64,000 nt of DNA, taken from Citrobacter arsenatis (GTDB lineage: Bacteria; Pseudomonadota; Gammaproteobacteria; Enterobacterales; Enterobacteriaceae). This document shows, piece after piece, positions 1-9,235 of this stretch. The translations under genes were made by a program, and so were the position numbers. Position 1 is the first letter of the stretch. Each line of letters begins with the position of its first letter. The stretch is taken from the NCBI RefSeq assembly GCF_004353845.1, contig NZ_CP037864.1, positions 1,240,001-1,304,000 on the forward strand. Direction: 5' to 3'. The notes under the pieces were generated by a model. That model did no database searches. It was not told where the DNA came from and worked only from the letters and a program-made list of their open reading frames with translations.

Positions 1-1
1 G

Positions 2-730
2 CTGATGATGAGCGAAGTTGAGCAGCTTAATAAAGGTTTTCTCAAGCGCATGCGTACCGGATTCCCGTATCTGCAGCTTAAGCTTGGCGCATCGCTTGAT
101 GGGCGTACGGCGATGGCGAGCGGTGAAAGCCAGTGGATAACCTCTCCGCACGCGCGTCGCGACGTGCAACGGCTACGGGCGCAAAGTCATGCGATCTTAA
201 CCAGCAGCGCGACGGTGCTGGCCGACGATCCTCAGCTTACCGTACGCTGGTCAGAGCTTGGGGAGTCAACCCAGGCGAGTTATCCGCAGGAAAATCTGCG
301 CCAGCCAATCCGCATTGTTCTTGATAGCCAGAATCAGGTCACGCCGGAGCACCGTATTGTGCAACAGCCAGGAGAAACCTGGATTGTGCGGACTGAAGAC
401 GACCCTCGTAGCTGGCCGGAGACGGTGCGCAGCCTGAAGGTGCCGGAACATAACGGGCATCTGGATCTGGTGGTGCTGATGATGCAACTGGGTAAACAGC
501 AAATTAACAGCATTTGGGTTGAAGCTGGCCCTACGCTTGCGGGCGCGTTATTACAGGCCGGTTTGGTTGATGAGCTAATCGTGTATGTTGCGCCTAAACT
601 GTTAGGCAGCGATGCACGAGGATTATGTGTGCTGCCAGGCCTTGAGAAACTGGCTGACGCACCCCATTTCAAATTCAATGAGATACGCCAGGTGGGCCCG
701 GACGTTTGCCTGCATTTAACGACTGCGTGA
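2..730 (+). CDS. ribD: RibD C-terminal part (riboflavin pyrimidine deaminase/reductase), 5' truncated by the window
   Basis: Bifunctional enzyme of riboflavin synthesis: an N-terminal deaminase acts on the GTP-derived pyrimidine and a C-terminal NADPH-dependent reductase reduces the ribosyl side chain. Only the last 242 or so codons are here, roughly residues 126 to the end compared with the 367-residue E. coli protein. The reading frame is open from base 2, so the ATG at 5 is internal and not the start. The reductase domain shows the typical KLGASLDGRTA stretch near its beginning and GPTLAGALLQAGLVDE towards its end. ribH follows 90 bases downstream on the same strand, as in the nrdR-ribD-ribH-nusB cluster of enterobacteria. 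Confidence 0.95.
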   Translation: MMMSEVEQLNKGFLKRMRTGFPYLQLKLGASLDGRTAMASGESQWITSPHARRDVQRLRAQSHAILTSSATVLADDPQLTVRWSELGESTQASYPQENLRQPIRIVLDSQNQVTPEHRIVQQPGETWIVRTEDDPRSWPETVRSLKVPEHNGHLDLVVLMMQLGKQQINSIWVEAGPTLAGALLQAGLVDELIVYVAPKLLGSDARGLCVLPGLEKLADAPHFKFNEIRQVGPDVCLHLTTA

Positions 731-820
731 GGCTTTCTGATTTAGAGGAAGCAGCGCACAGAATATTATGATAAAATCCGCCCCCCTTACGGGGCCATAA
801 ATCGAACCCGAAGGAAGAAT

Positions 821-1291
821 ATGAACATTATTGAAGCTAACGTTGCTACCCCGGACGCTCGCGTCGCCATCACCATTGCGCGTTTCAACAACTTTATCAA
901 TGACAGCCTGCTGGAAGGTGCTATCGACGCCCTGAAACGTATTGGTCAGGTTAAAGATGAAAATATTACCGTTGTTTGGGTTCCTGGTGCATATGAGCTG
1001 CCGCTGGCGGCTGACGCACTGGCAAAAACCGGTAAATACGACGCGGTGATTGCGTTAGGTACGGTGATCCGTGGCGGTACCGCGCACTTCGAATATGTGG
1101 CTGGCGGTGCAAGCAATGGCCTGGCGCATGTCGCTCAGGACAGCGGCATTCCGGTAGCCTTCGGTGTTCTGACCACCGAAAGTATTGAACAAGCCATCGA
1201 ACGTGCTGGCACTAAAGCTGGCAACAAAGGCGCAGAAGCTGCACTGACTGCGCTTGAAATGATTAATGTATTGAAAGCCATCAAGGCCTGA
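821..1291 (+). CDS. ribH: 6,7-dimethyl-8-ribityllumazine synthase
   Basis: Penultimate step of riboflavin synthesis: condenses 5-amino-6-ribitylamino-uracil with dihydroxybutanone phosphate to give lumazine. The protein is 156 residues, the family's usual length in enterobacteria. It carries the conserved VPGAYELP segment (around residues 54-61) and RGGTAHFEYVA with His89, the catalytic histidine region. A clear AGGAAG Shine-Dalgarno precedes the ATG. nusB starts 19 bases after the stop, so the two genes are probably cotranscribed. The enzyme assembles into a large capsid-like oligomer in the cytoplasm in known family members. Confidence 0.98.
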   Translation: MNIIEANVATPDARVAITIARFNNFINDSLLEGAIDALKRIGQVKDENITVVWVPGAYELPLAADALAKTGKYDAVIALGTVIRGGTAHFEYVAGGASNGLAHVAQDSGIPVAFGVLTTESIEQAIERAGTKAGNKGAEAALTALEMINVLKAIKA

Positions 1292-1310
1292 TTTTTGTAA
1301 GGGGAAATCC

Positions 1311-1730
1311 GTGAAACCTGCTGCTCGTCGCCGCGCCCGTGAGTGTGCCGTCCAGGCGCTCTACTCCTGGCAGTTGTCCCAGAACGACATCGCTGATGTT
1401 GAATATCAGTTCCTGGCGGAACAGGACGTTAAAGATGTCGACGTTCTGTATTTCCGTGAACTGCTGTCCGGGGTGGCGACTAACAGCGCGTACCTGGATG
1501 GATTAATGAAGCCTTACCTGTCTCGTCTGTTGGAAGAGCTGGGTCAGGTAGAAAAAGCCGTACTGCGTATTGCGCTGTTTGAACTGTCTAAACGTAGTGA
1601 TGTGCCGTACAAAGTGGCCATCAACGAAGCGATTGAACTGGCGAAAACCTTCGGCGCTGAAGATAGCCATAAATTCGTGAACGGCGTACTGGATAAAGCA
1701 GCACCTGTGATTCGCCCCAACAAAAAGTAA
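1311..1730 (+). CDS. nusB: Transcription antitermination factor NusB
   Basis: All-helical RNA-binding protein that with NusE (ribosomal protein S10) binds boxA in rRNA leaders and helps form the antitermination complex on RNA polymerase. The 139-residue product begins with the basic segment KPAARRRARECAVQALYSWQLS, typical of NusB. Translation starts at GTG 1311, preceded by AAGGGG. The gene sits between ribH and thiL, the conserved enterobacterial order. A hairpin plus T-run lies between nusB and thiL (1738-1790). Confidence 0.98.
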   Translation: MKPAARRRARECAVQALYSWQLSQNDIADVEYQFLAEQDVKDVDVLYFRELLSGVATNSAYLDGLMKPYLSRLLEELGQVEKAVLRIALFELSKRSDVPYKVAINEAIELAKTFGAEDSHKFVNGVLDKAAPVIRPNKK

Positions 1731-1737
1731 TTCCGAG

Positions 1738-1790
1738 GCCGGCTGGATGGTGGAACCTGTTTCCACTGTCCCCGGCTTTTTCTTTTTTTT
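1738..1790 (+). terminator. Hairpin with long T-run between nusB and thiL
   Basis: GCCGG at 1738-1742 pairs with CCGGC at 1772-1776, with an inner stem GTGGAA/TTCCAC. A run of T broken by one C follows to 1790. This is a plausible intrinsic terminator or partial attenuator inside the operon; thiL and pgpA must be reached by readthrough or from their own promoter. Confidence 0.7.
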
Positions 1791-1807
1791 CTGCTGAGGC
1801 ATAACGT

Positions 1808-2785
1808 ATGGCATGCGGCGAATTTTCCCTGATTGCCCGTTATTTTGACCGCGTAAGAACGTCTCGTCTTGATGTCGAAACCGGTATTGGTGACGACTGC
1901 GCACTTCTGAACATCCCTGAAAAGCAGACGCTGGCGATCAGTACCGATACGCTGGTGGCTGGCAATCACTTCCTCCCCGACATTGATCCTGCCGATCTCG
2001 CATGGAAAGCGCTGGCGGTGAATTTGAGCGATCTGGCAGCAATGGGAGCCGATCCTGCGTGGCTGACGCTGGCGCTCACGTTACCTGACGTTGATGAAGC
2101 CTGGCTTGAAGCCTTCAGCGATGGCCTGTTTGAACTCCTCAATTACTATGATATGCAGCTGATTGGCGGTGACACCACGCGTGGACCACTGTCGATGACG
2201 TTGGGTATCCATGGCTACGTCCCTGTAGGACGGGCCTTAAAACGCTCCGGCGCGAAACCGGGGGACTGGATTTATGTTACCGGTACGCCGGGCGACAGCG
2301 CGGCTGGGCTGGCGATTTTGCAGGATCGATTGCAGGTTGCAGACGCAAAAGACGCAGACTATCTGCTGCAACGCCATCTGCGTCCCACGCCGCGAATTTT
2401 ACAGGGACAAGCCCTGCGCGATCTGGCCAGTGCGGCTATTGATCTTTCCGATGGCTTGATTTCCGATCTGGGGCATATCGTTAATGCCAGCGGCTGTGGC
2501 GCGCGGGTTAACGTCGATGCGCTGCCTTACTCCACGGCATTTTCACAGCACGTTGAGCCGGAACAGGCCCTGCGCTGGGCGCTCTCGGGTGGTGAAGATT
2601 ATGAGTTATGCTTTACCGTGCCGGAAATTAATCGTGGCGCGCTGGACGTAGCGCTGGGAAATCTCGGCGCAGCGTTTACCTGCATAGGACAGATGAGCGC
2701 GGATGTGGAAGGTATTCACTTTACGCGCGATGGAAAATCCGTCACGTTCGACTGGAAAGGATATGACCATTTTGCCGCGCCTTAA
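1808..2785 (+). CDS. thiL: Thiamine-monophosphate kinase
   Basis: Phosphorylates thiamine monophosphate to thiamine pyrophosphate with ATP, the last step of the cofactor pathway. The product has 325 residues, as in E. coli. It belongs to the AIR synthase-type ATP-binding fold; visible motifs are GDDCALL near residues 28-34, STDTLVAGNHF, the LSDLAAMGADP segment and LIGGDTTRG. The last 23 bases overlap pgpA in another frame, which suggests translational coupling. Confidence 0.98.
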   Translation: MACGEFSLIARYFDRVRTSRLDVETGIGDDCALLNIPEKQTLAISTDTLVAGNHFLPDIDPADLAWKALAVNLSDLAAMGADPAWLTLALTLPDVDEAWLEAFSDGLFELLNYYDMQLIGGDTTRGPLSMTLGIHGYVPVGRALKRSGAKPGDWIYVTGTPGDSAAGLAILQDRLQVADAKDADYLLQRHLRPTPRILQGQALRDLASAAIDLSDGLISDLGHIVNASGCGARVNVDALPYSTAFSQHVEPEQALRWALSGGEDYELCFTVPEINRGALDVALGNLGAAFTCIGQMSADVEGIHFTRDGKSVTFDWKGYDHFAAP

Positions 2786-3281
2786 AAAAGATGTCGCCAA
2801 AAGTCGCCTGAGTATGCGCAACCCGTGGCACCTGTTAGCCACCGGTTTTGGCAGCGGGCTGAGCCCAATTGTTCCTGGCACCATGGGATCGCTGGCGGCG
2901 ATCCCTTTTTGGTATTTAATGACGTTTTTGCCGTGGCAGCTGTACTCGTTGGTCGTCATGCTGTCTATCTGTATCGGCGTTTATCTGTGTCATCAAACGG
3001 CGAAAGATATGGGCGTGCACGATCACGGTAGCATTGTCTGGGACGAGTTTGTCGGGATGTGGATAACCCTGATGGCGCTGCCGACCAACGACTGGCAGTG
3101 GGTTGCCGCCGGATTTGTGATTTTCCGTATTCTGGATATGTGGAAGCCGTGGCCGATTCGTTGGTTCGATCGCAACGTGCATGGCGGTACGGGGATCATG
3201 ATCGACGATATCGTGGCCGGAATACTGTCCGCCGGGATACTGTACTTTATTGGCCATCACTGGCCGGTAGGTATCATTTAA
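2763..3281 (+). CDS. pgpA: Phosphatidylglycerophosphatase A
   Basis: Inner-membrane phosphatase that removes phosphate from phosphatidylglycerophosphate to form phosphatidylglycerol. ATG 2763 gives MTILPRLKKDVAKS and 172 residues, matching the E. coli protein. A longer in-frame start at 2703 would lie deep inside thiL and is not favoured. Conserved features are the polar GLSPIVPGTMGS segment, DHGSIVWDEFVGMW, and RWFDRNVHGGTGIMIDD, plus hydrophobic membrane segments. A REP cluster follows the stop codon directly. Confidence 0.97.
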   Translation: MTILPRLKKDVAKSRLSMRNPWHLLATGFGSGLSPIVPGTMGSLAAIPFWYLMTFLPWQLYSLVVMLSICIGVYLCHQTAKDMGVHDHGSIVWDEFVGMWITLMALPTNDWQWVAAGFVIFRILDMWKPWPIRWFDRNVHGGTGIMIDDIVAGILSAGILYFIGHHWPVGII

Positions 3282-3289
3282 ATGGTGTT

Positions 3290-3411
3290 GCCGGATGGCC
3301 GCGTAAACGCCTTATCGGGCCTACAAAAACTATATCAATTTCGTAGGCCCGATAAGCGCCGCGCCATCGGGCAATCAGTCCCGGATGCGCTATGCTTATC
3401 CGGCCTACAAT
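3290..3411. repeat. REP/BIME cluster (about three REP units)
   Basis: Inverted palindromic units with the REP hallmarks GCCGGATGGC, CTTATCGGGCCTAC and GTAGGCCCGATAAG, then a third partial unit ending CTTATCCGGCCTAC. They lie between the convergent genes pgpA and yajO, a usual place for REPs, where they can stabilise mRNA 3' ends or block readthrough. Confidence 0.9.
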
Positions 3412-3418
3412 CAGCAAT

Positions 3419-4393
<975 letters not shown>

Positions 4394-4449
4394 CAATCCA
4401 CTCCTGCTTAGCTCGTGATGAATTAAGCATAGCAGGAGCGGAGAGGGGA

Positions 4450-6312
4450 TTATGCCAGCCAGGCCTTGATTTTGGCCTCAATGCCGGCAGCATCAAGACC
4501 CAGATCGGCGCGAGCCTCGTCCTGAGTACCCTGCGGGATGAAGAAGTCAGGCAGGCCAATGTTCAGCACCGGAACGGGCTTGCGGTGGGCCATCAGCACT
4601 TCGTTTACGCCGCTGCCAGCACCGCCCATAATGGCGTTCTCTTCGAGGGTGACCAGCACCTCGTGTTGGGCTGCCATTTCCAGAATCAACGTTTCATCAA
4701 GCGGTTTCACAAAGCGCATATCAACCAGCGTGGCGTTCAGCGACTCTGCGACCTGTGCGGCTTCCGGCATTAGGGTACCGAAGTTCAGTATTGCCACTTT
4801 CTCCCCGTGACGCTTCACGATGCCTTTACCAATTGGCAGTTGTTCCAGCGGTGCCAGCTCAACGCCCACCGCGTTACCGCGTGGGTAGCGTACAACCGTT
4901 GGGCCTTCGTTGTAGTGATAGCCGGTGAACAGCATCTGGCGGCATTCGTTCTCATCGCTCGGGGTCATAATGACCATTTCCGGGATGCAGCGCAGGAAGG
5001 AGAGATCGAACGCCCCCTGGTGGGTTTGCCCATCTGCGCCAACAATACCTGCCCGGTCAACGGCGAACAGCACCGGTAGCTTCTGGATGGCGACATCATG
5101 CAGCACCTGATCGTAGGCGCGCTGCAGGAAGGTTGAGTAAATAGCCACGACCGGCTTGTAGCCGCCAATCGCCAGACCTGCTGCAAAGGTCACTGCATGC
5201 TGCTCGGCAATCGCCACATCGAAGTAGCGGTCCGGGAACTTACGTGAGAACTCCACCATACCGGAGCCTTCACGCATCGCCGGGGTGATCGCCATCAGCT
5301 TAGTGTCTTTCGCTGCAGTTTCGCACAGCCAGTCACCGAAGATTTTTGAATAGCTTGGCAGGCCGCCGCTGCTTTTCGGCAGGCATCCGCTGGACGGATC
5401 GAATTTTGGTACCGCGTGGAACGTGATCGGGTCTTTTTCCGCTGGCTCGTAGCCACGACCTTTTTTGGTCATGATGTGCAGGAACTGCGGACCTTTAAGA
5501 TCGCGCATGTTCTTCAGCGTAGTGATAAGCCCCAGCACGTCGTGACCGTCTACCGGACCAATATAGTTAAAGCCCAGTTCTTCAAACAGCGTACCCGGCA
5601 CAACCATGCCTTTGATGTGTTCTTCGGTACGTTTGAGCAGCTCTTTAATCGGCGGCACGCCGGAGAAGACTTTCTTCCCGCCTTCGCGCAGCGAGGAGTA
5701 GAGTTTGCCAGAGAGCAGTTGCGCCAGGTGGTTGTTCAGCGCGCCGACGTTCTCTGAAATCGACATTTCGTTGTCGTTGAGGATAACCAGCATGTCGGGC
5801 TTAATATCACCCGCATGGTTCATCGCTTCAAACGCCATCCCGGCGGTGATAGCGCCGTCGCCAATCACACAAACGGTACGACGATCTTTGCCTTCTTTTT
5901 CGGCGGCAACCGCAATACCAATGCCAGCGCTAATGGACGTTGAGGAGTGCCCAACGCTCAGTACGTCATACTCGCTCTCACCGCGCCACGGGAACGGATG
6001 TAAACCGCCTTTCTGACGAATGGTGCCGATTTTATCGCGGCGGCCGGTCAGAATTTTGTGCGGATAAGCCTGATGTCCCACATCCCAGATTAACTGGTCA
6101 AACGGGGTGTTATAGACGTAGTGCAGCGCGACGGTGAGTTCCACCGTGCCCAGACCAGAGGCGAAGTGCCCGCTGGAACGGCTTACGCTGTCGAGCAAAT
6201 AGCGGCGCAGTTCGTCGCAAAGCTTTGGCAGGCTCTCTTTTGGCAGCAGGCGTAACTCCTGGGTGGAGTCGACCAGCGCCAGGGTCGGGTATTTGGCTAT
6301 ATCAAAACTCAT
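4450..6312 (-). CDS. dxs: 1-deoxy-D-xylulose-5-phosphate synthase
   Basis: Thiamine-diphosphate enzyme that condenses pyruvate and glyceraldehyde 3-phosphate, the first and rate-setting step of the MEP isoprenoid pathway; its product also feeds thiamin and pyridoxal synthesis. It has 620 residues, the normal length. Visible motifs are the active-site SGHFASGLG with His49, VGHQAYPHK, the ThDP/Mg motif GDGAITAGMAFEA followed by NDNEMS, and the catalytic Glu in IAEQHAVTFAAG. The gene is third in xseB-ispA-dxs, 23 bases after ispA. Confidence 0.98.
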   Translation of the reverse strand: MSFDIAKYPTLALVDSTQELRLLPKESLPKLCDELRRYLLDSVSRSSGHFASGLGTVELTVALHYVYNTPFDQLIWDVGHQAYPHKILTGRRDKIGTIRQKGGLHPFPWRGESEYDVLSVGHSSTSISAGIGIAVAAEKEGKDRRTVCVIGDGAITAGMAFEAMNHAGDIKPDMLVILNDNEMSISENVGALNNHLAQLLSGKLYSSLREGGKKVFSGVPPIKELLKRTEEHIKGMVVPGTLFEELGFNYIGPVDGHDVLGLITTLKNMRDLKGPQFLHIMTKKGRGYEPAEKDPITFHAVPKFDPSSGCLPKSSGGLPSYSKIFGDWLCETAAKDTKLMAITPAMREGSGMVEFSRKFPDRYFDVAIAEQHAVTFAAGLAIGGYKPVVAIYSTFLQRAYDQVLHDVAIQKLPVLFAVDRAGIVGADGQTHQGAFDLSFLRCIPEMVIMTPSDENECRQMLFTGYHYNEGPTVVRYPRGNAVGVELAPLEQLPIGKGIVKRHGEKVAILNFGTLMPEAAQVAESLNATLVDMRFVKPLDETLILEMAAQHEVLVTLEENAIMGGAGSGVNEVLMAHRKPVPVLNIGLPDFFIPQGTQDEARADLGLDAAGIEAKIKAWLA

Positions 6313-6335
6313 CGCAAGCTCATGGGATAGTTGGT

Positions 6336-7235
6336 TTATTTATCACGCTGGATTATGTAGTCCGCTAGCGCTTCCAGTGCCGAGGTATCGAGTGACTGTG
6401 CGGCCAGCAGACTTAACGACTGGCGGGCATCCTCAATTAAATCCCGGGCTTTATTCTGGGCTTGCTCAAGACCCAGAAGTGCAGGATAGGTACTTTTGCC
6501 AAGCTGCTGGTCAGCACCCTGACGTTTACCCAATGTTGCAGTATCGCCCACCACATCCAGGATGTCATCCTGAACCTGGAAGGCCAGACCGATGCTTTCT
6601 GCGTATTTGTCGAGTATTGCCAGGCATTCCCGCCCTTTATCGCCTGCGCTTAATGCACCCAGACGCACGGCGGCGCGAATCAATGCCCCGGTTTTATGGC
6701 GGTGAATGCGCTCCAGCGCATCCAGCGCAACCTGATGACCTTCAGCTTCCAGATCCAGCGCCTGACCGCCACACATGCCGGCGATACCGCTGGCCTGCGC
6801 CAGTTCAGAGATCATCGCGATGCGGTCACGGTCAGACACTTCCGGCATCGGGGCGTCGCTGATAATGGAGAACGCCAGCGTTTGCAGCGCATCGCCAGCC
6901 AGAATCGCGTTTGCCTCGCCAAATTTTACGTGGCAGGTCGGCAGACCGCGGCGCAGGTCATCATCGTCCATCGCGGGTAAATCATCATGCATCAGCGAAT
7001 AGGCATGGATGCACTCGACGGCGGCAGCGGGAGCATCAAGCGTACTCAGGCTAACGCCAAACATCTGGCCGGTCGCATACACCAGGAACGGGCGCAGACG
7101 TTTACCGCCTAATAATGCGCCATATTGCATGGTTTCGACCACGGGAGTGTTCTGAAAGGGCAATGGCGCAATAAAACGGCTCAGTGCCAGGTTGGCCTGC
7201 TCAACGCAAGCCTGTAGCTGCTGCGTAAAATCCAT
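6336..7235 (-). CDS. ispA: Farnesyl diphosphate synthase (geranyltranstransferase)
   Basis: Makes geranyl and then farnesyl diphosphate from IPP and DMAPP, feeding ubiquinone side chains and undecaprenyl phosphate. The 299-residue protein has both aspartate-rich motifs of trans-prenyltransferases: DDLPAMDDDD (first motif) and DDILD (second). GGKRLRP near residue 45 is the substrate-binding segment. Its ATG follows the xseB TAA with no gap (TAAATG), so translation is probably coupled. dxs follows, which places two isoprenoid enzymes in one operon. Confidence 0.98.
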   Translation of the reverse strand: MDFTQQLQACVEQANLALSRFIAPLPFQNTPVVETMQYGALLGGKRLRPFLVYATGQMFGVSLSTLDAPAAAVECIHAYSLMHDDLPAMDDDDLRRGLPTCHVKFGEANAILAGDALQTLAFSIISDAPMPEVSDRDRIAMISELAQASGIAGMCGGQALDLEAEGHQVALDALERIHRHKTGALIRAAVRLGALSAGDKGRECLAILDKYAESIGLAFQVQDDILDVVGDTATLGKRQGADQQLGKSTYPALLGLEQAQNKARDLIEDARQSLSLLAAQSLDTSALEALADYIIQRDK

Positions 7236-7478
7236 TTACTCATTATCCGGTGTGAAAGGCGTAAGGGCGGCGTCTTCAGTATCTGACAGCAGGATTTGTA
7301 CGCGCTGTTCAGCCTGTTGCAATTTGACCTGTCCCTGACGCGCCAACTGTACGCCACGTTCGAATTCGTTCAGCGCTTCTTCCAGCGGCAGGTCGCCGCT
7401 TTCCAGACGGGTAACAATCTGTTCCAGCTCGCTCAGCGCTGTTTCAAAACTGGCTGGCGCTTCATTTTTCTTCGGCAT
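7236..7478 (-). CDS. xseB: Exodeoxyribonuclease VII small subunit
   Basis: Small subunit of exonuclease VII, which digests single-stranded DNA to short oligonucleotides with several copies bound per XseA. The 80-residue protein has the family signature FETALSELEQIVTRLESGDL and the following helical GVQLARQGQVKLQQAEQRVQILL. It is the first gene of xseB-ispA-dxs, transcribed leftward and divergent from thiI. Confidence 0.97.
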   Translation of the reverse strand: MPKKNEAPASFETALSELEQIVTRLESGDLPLEEALNEFERGVQLARQGQVKLQQAEQRVQILLSDTEDAALTPFTPDNE

Positions 7479-7686
7479 AATGAATGTCTGACTCTCTGTA
7501 TTGGCAGCACGAGACTATGGTAACGGACTCGCACTGATAAGCAAATAACGCGCAATGGTAAGGCGATGTGCACAGGATGACCATGATAGTGGTATACTTG
7601 CGCGCCTGGATGCAGCCGCAGGGTATGGGCTGCTGTATTTTTTTCCATTACAAGTCGTTCAGACTTGCCAAAGAACCATTGCCGCC

Positions 7687-9135
7687 ATGAAGTTTATCAT
7701 TAAATTGTTCCCAGAAATCACCATCAAAAGCCAATCTGTGCGTTTGCGCTTTATAAAAATTCTGACAGGGAACATTCGTAACATTTTAAAGCACTATGAT
7801 GAAGACCTTGCCGTTGTCCGTCACTGGGATCACGTTGAGGTTCGCGCTAAAGATGAAAGCCAACGTCTGGATATTCGCGACGCGCTGACCCGTATTCCGG
7901 GGATTCACCATATTCTCGAAGTAGAAGACGTGCCGTTTACCGATATGCACGATATCTTCGAGAAAGCGCTGGTGCAGTATCGCGATCAACTGGAAGGTAA
8001 AACCTTCTGCGTACGCGTTAAGCGTCGCGGTAAGCATGAGTTTAGCTCCATTGAGGTGGAACGCTATGTTGGCGGCGGGTTAAACCAGCATATTGAATCC
8101 GCGCGAGTGAAGCTGACGAAGCCGGATGTGACGGTTAATCTTGAAATCGAAAACGACCGTCTGCTGCTGGTTAAAGGCCGCTATGAAGGTATTGGCGGTT
8201 TCCCGATTGGGACGCAGGAAGACGTACTGTCACTGATCTCCGGTGGTTTCGACTCCGGCGTGTCGAGCTATATGCTGATGCGTCGCGGCTGTCGCGTGCA
8301 CTACTGCTTCTTCAACCTCGGCGGTGCAGCACATGAAATCGGCGTTCGCCAGGTAGCGCATTATCTGTGGAACCGCTTTGGTAGCTCGCATCGTGTACGT
8401 TTTGTCGCGATCAACTTCGAGCCGGTGGTGGGCGAGATCCTGGAGAAAGTCGACGACGGTCAGATGGGCGTGGTCCTCAAACGCATGATGGTACGCGCGG
8501 CGTCGAAAGTCGCTGAGCGCTATGGCGTACAGGCGTTAGTCACCGGTGAAGCGCTGGGTCAGGTGTCCAGTCAGACGCTGACCAACCTGCGCCTGATCGA
8601 TAACGTATCTGACACCCTGATCCTGCGCCCGCTTATTTCCCATGATAAAGAGCACATCATCAACCTGGCGCGTGAAATTGGTACCGAGGACTTTGCCCGT
8701 ACCATGCCGGAATACTGCGGTGTGATTTCAAAAAGCCCGACGGTGAAAGCGGTTAAAGCGAAGATTGAGGCCGAAGAAGAAAACTTCGATTTCTCGATCC
8801 TCGATAAAGTGGTTGAAGAAGCCAACAATATCGATATTCGCGATATCGCTCAGCAGACGCAGCAGACCGTGGTGGAAGTTGAAACCGTGAGCGGCTTTGG
8901 CCCGAACGATGTAATTCTGGATATCCGTTCAGTGGATGAACAGGATGACAAACCGCTGAAAGTTGACGGTGTGGAGGTCGTTGCTCTGCCGTTCTACAAG
9001 CTGAGCACTAAATTCGGCGATTTGGACCAGAGTAAAACCTGGCTGCTGTGGTGTGAACGCGGGGTGATGAGCCGCCTGCAGGCGCTGTATCTGCGCGAGC
9101 AGGGCTTTGAGAACGTGAAGGTGTATCGCCCGTAA
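7687..9135 (+). CDS. thiI: tRNA 4-thiouridine sulfurtransferase / thiazole synthesis protein ThiI
   Basis: Transfers sulfur to uridine 8 of tRNA and to ThiS for the thiazole ring of thiamin, taking sulfur from IscS. ATG 7687 (MKFIIKLFPEITIKS) gives 482 residues, the E. coli length; a longer open frame starting at 7555 is not supported. Domains in order are ferredoxin-like/THUMP (about 1-165), the PP-loop pyrophosphatase with SGGFDSG (about 184-190), and a C-terminal rhodanese domain with the catalytic cysteine in LLWCERGVMS. The partner cysteine is in MPEYCGVIS. The gene diverges from xseB and ends at a REP pair. Confidence 0.98.
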   Translation: MKFIIKLFPEITIKSQSVRLRFIKILTGNIRNILKHYDEDLAVVRHWDHVEVRAKDESQRLDIRDALTRIPGIHHILEVEDVPFTDMHDIFEKALVQYRDQLEGKTFCVRVKRRGKHEFSSIEVERYVGGGLNQHIESARVKLTKPDVTVNLEIENDRLLLVKGRYEGIGGFPIGTQEDVLSLISGGFDSGVSSYMLMRRGCRVHYCFFNLGGAAHEIGVRQVAHYLWNRFGSSHRVRFVAINFEPVVGEILEKVDDGQMGVVLKRMMVRAASKVAERYGVQALVTGEALGQVSSQTLTNLRLIDNVSDTLILRPLISHDKEHIINLAREIGTEDFARTMPEYCGVISKSPTVKAVKAKIEAEEENFDFSILDKVVEEANNIDIRDIAQQTQQTVVEVETVSGFGPNDVILDIRSVDEQDDKPLKVDGVEVVALPFYKLSTKFGDLDQSKTWLLWCERGVMSRLQALYLREQGFENVKVYRP

Positions 9136-9141
9136 TTCCTT

Positions 9142-9225
9142 TGCCGGATGGCGCTGTCGCTTATCCGGCCTACAGACTGTACCGTTTTGTAGGCCGGATA
9201 AGGCGGTTACGCCGCCATCCGGCAA
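9142..9225. repeat. REP pair (BIME)
   Basis: Two inverted REP units, GCCGGATGGCG..CTTATCCGGCCTAC and GTAGGCCGGATAAGG..CGCCATCCGGC, separated by about 16 bases. They lie between the convergent genes thiI and the periplasmic-protein gene at 9236-10291. Confidence 0.95.
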
Positions 9226-9235
9226 TACAACGGTA

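Noticed and set aside
1731..1807. TPP riboswitch before thiL
   Set aside because: The gap is only 77 bases, has a simple terminator-like hairpin and lacks the conserved THI-box sequence.
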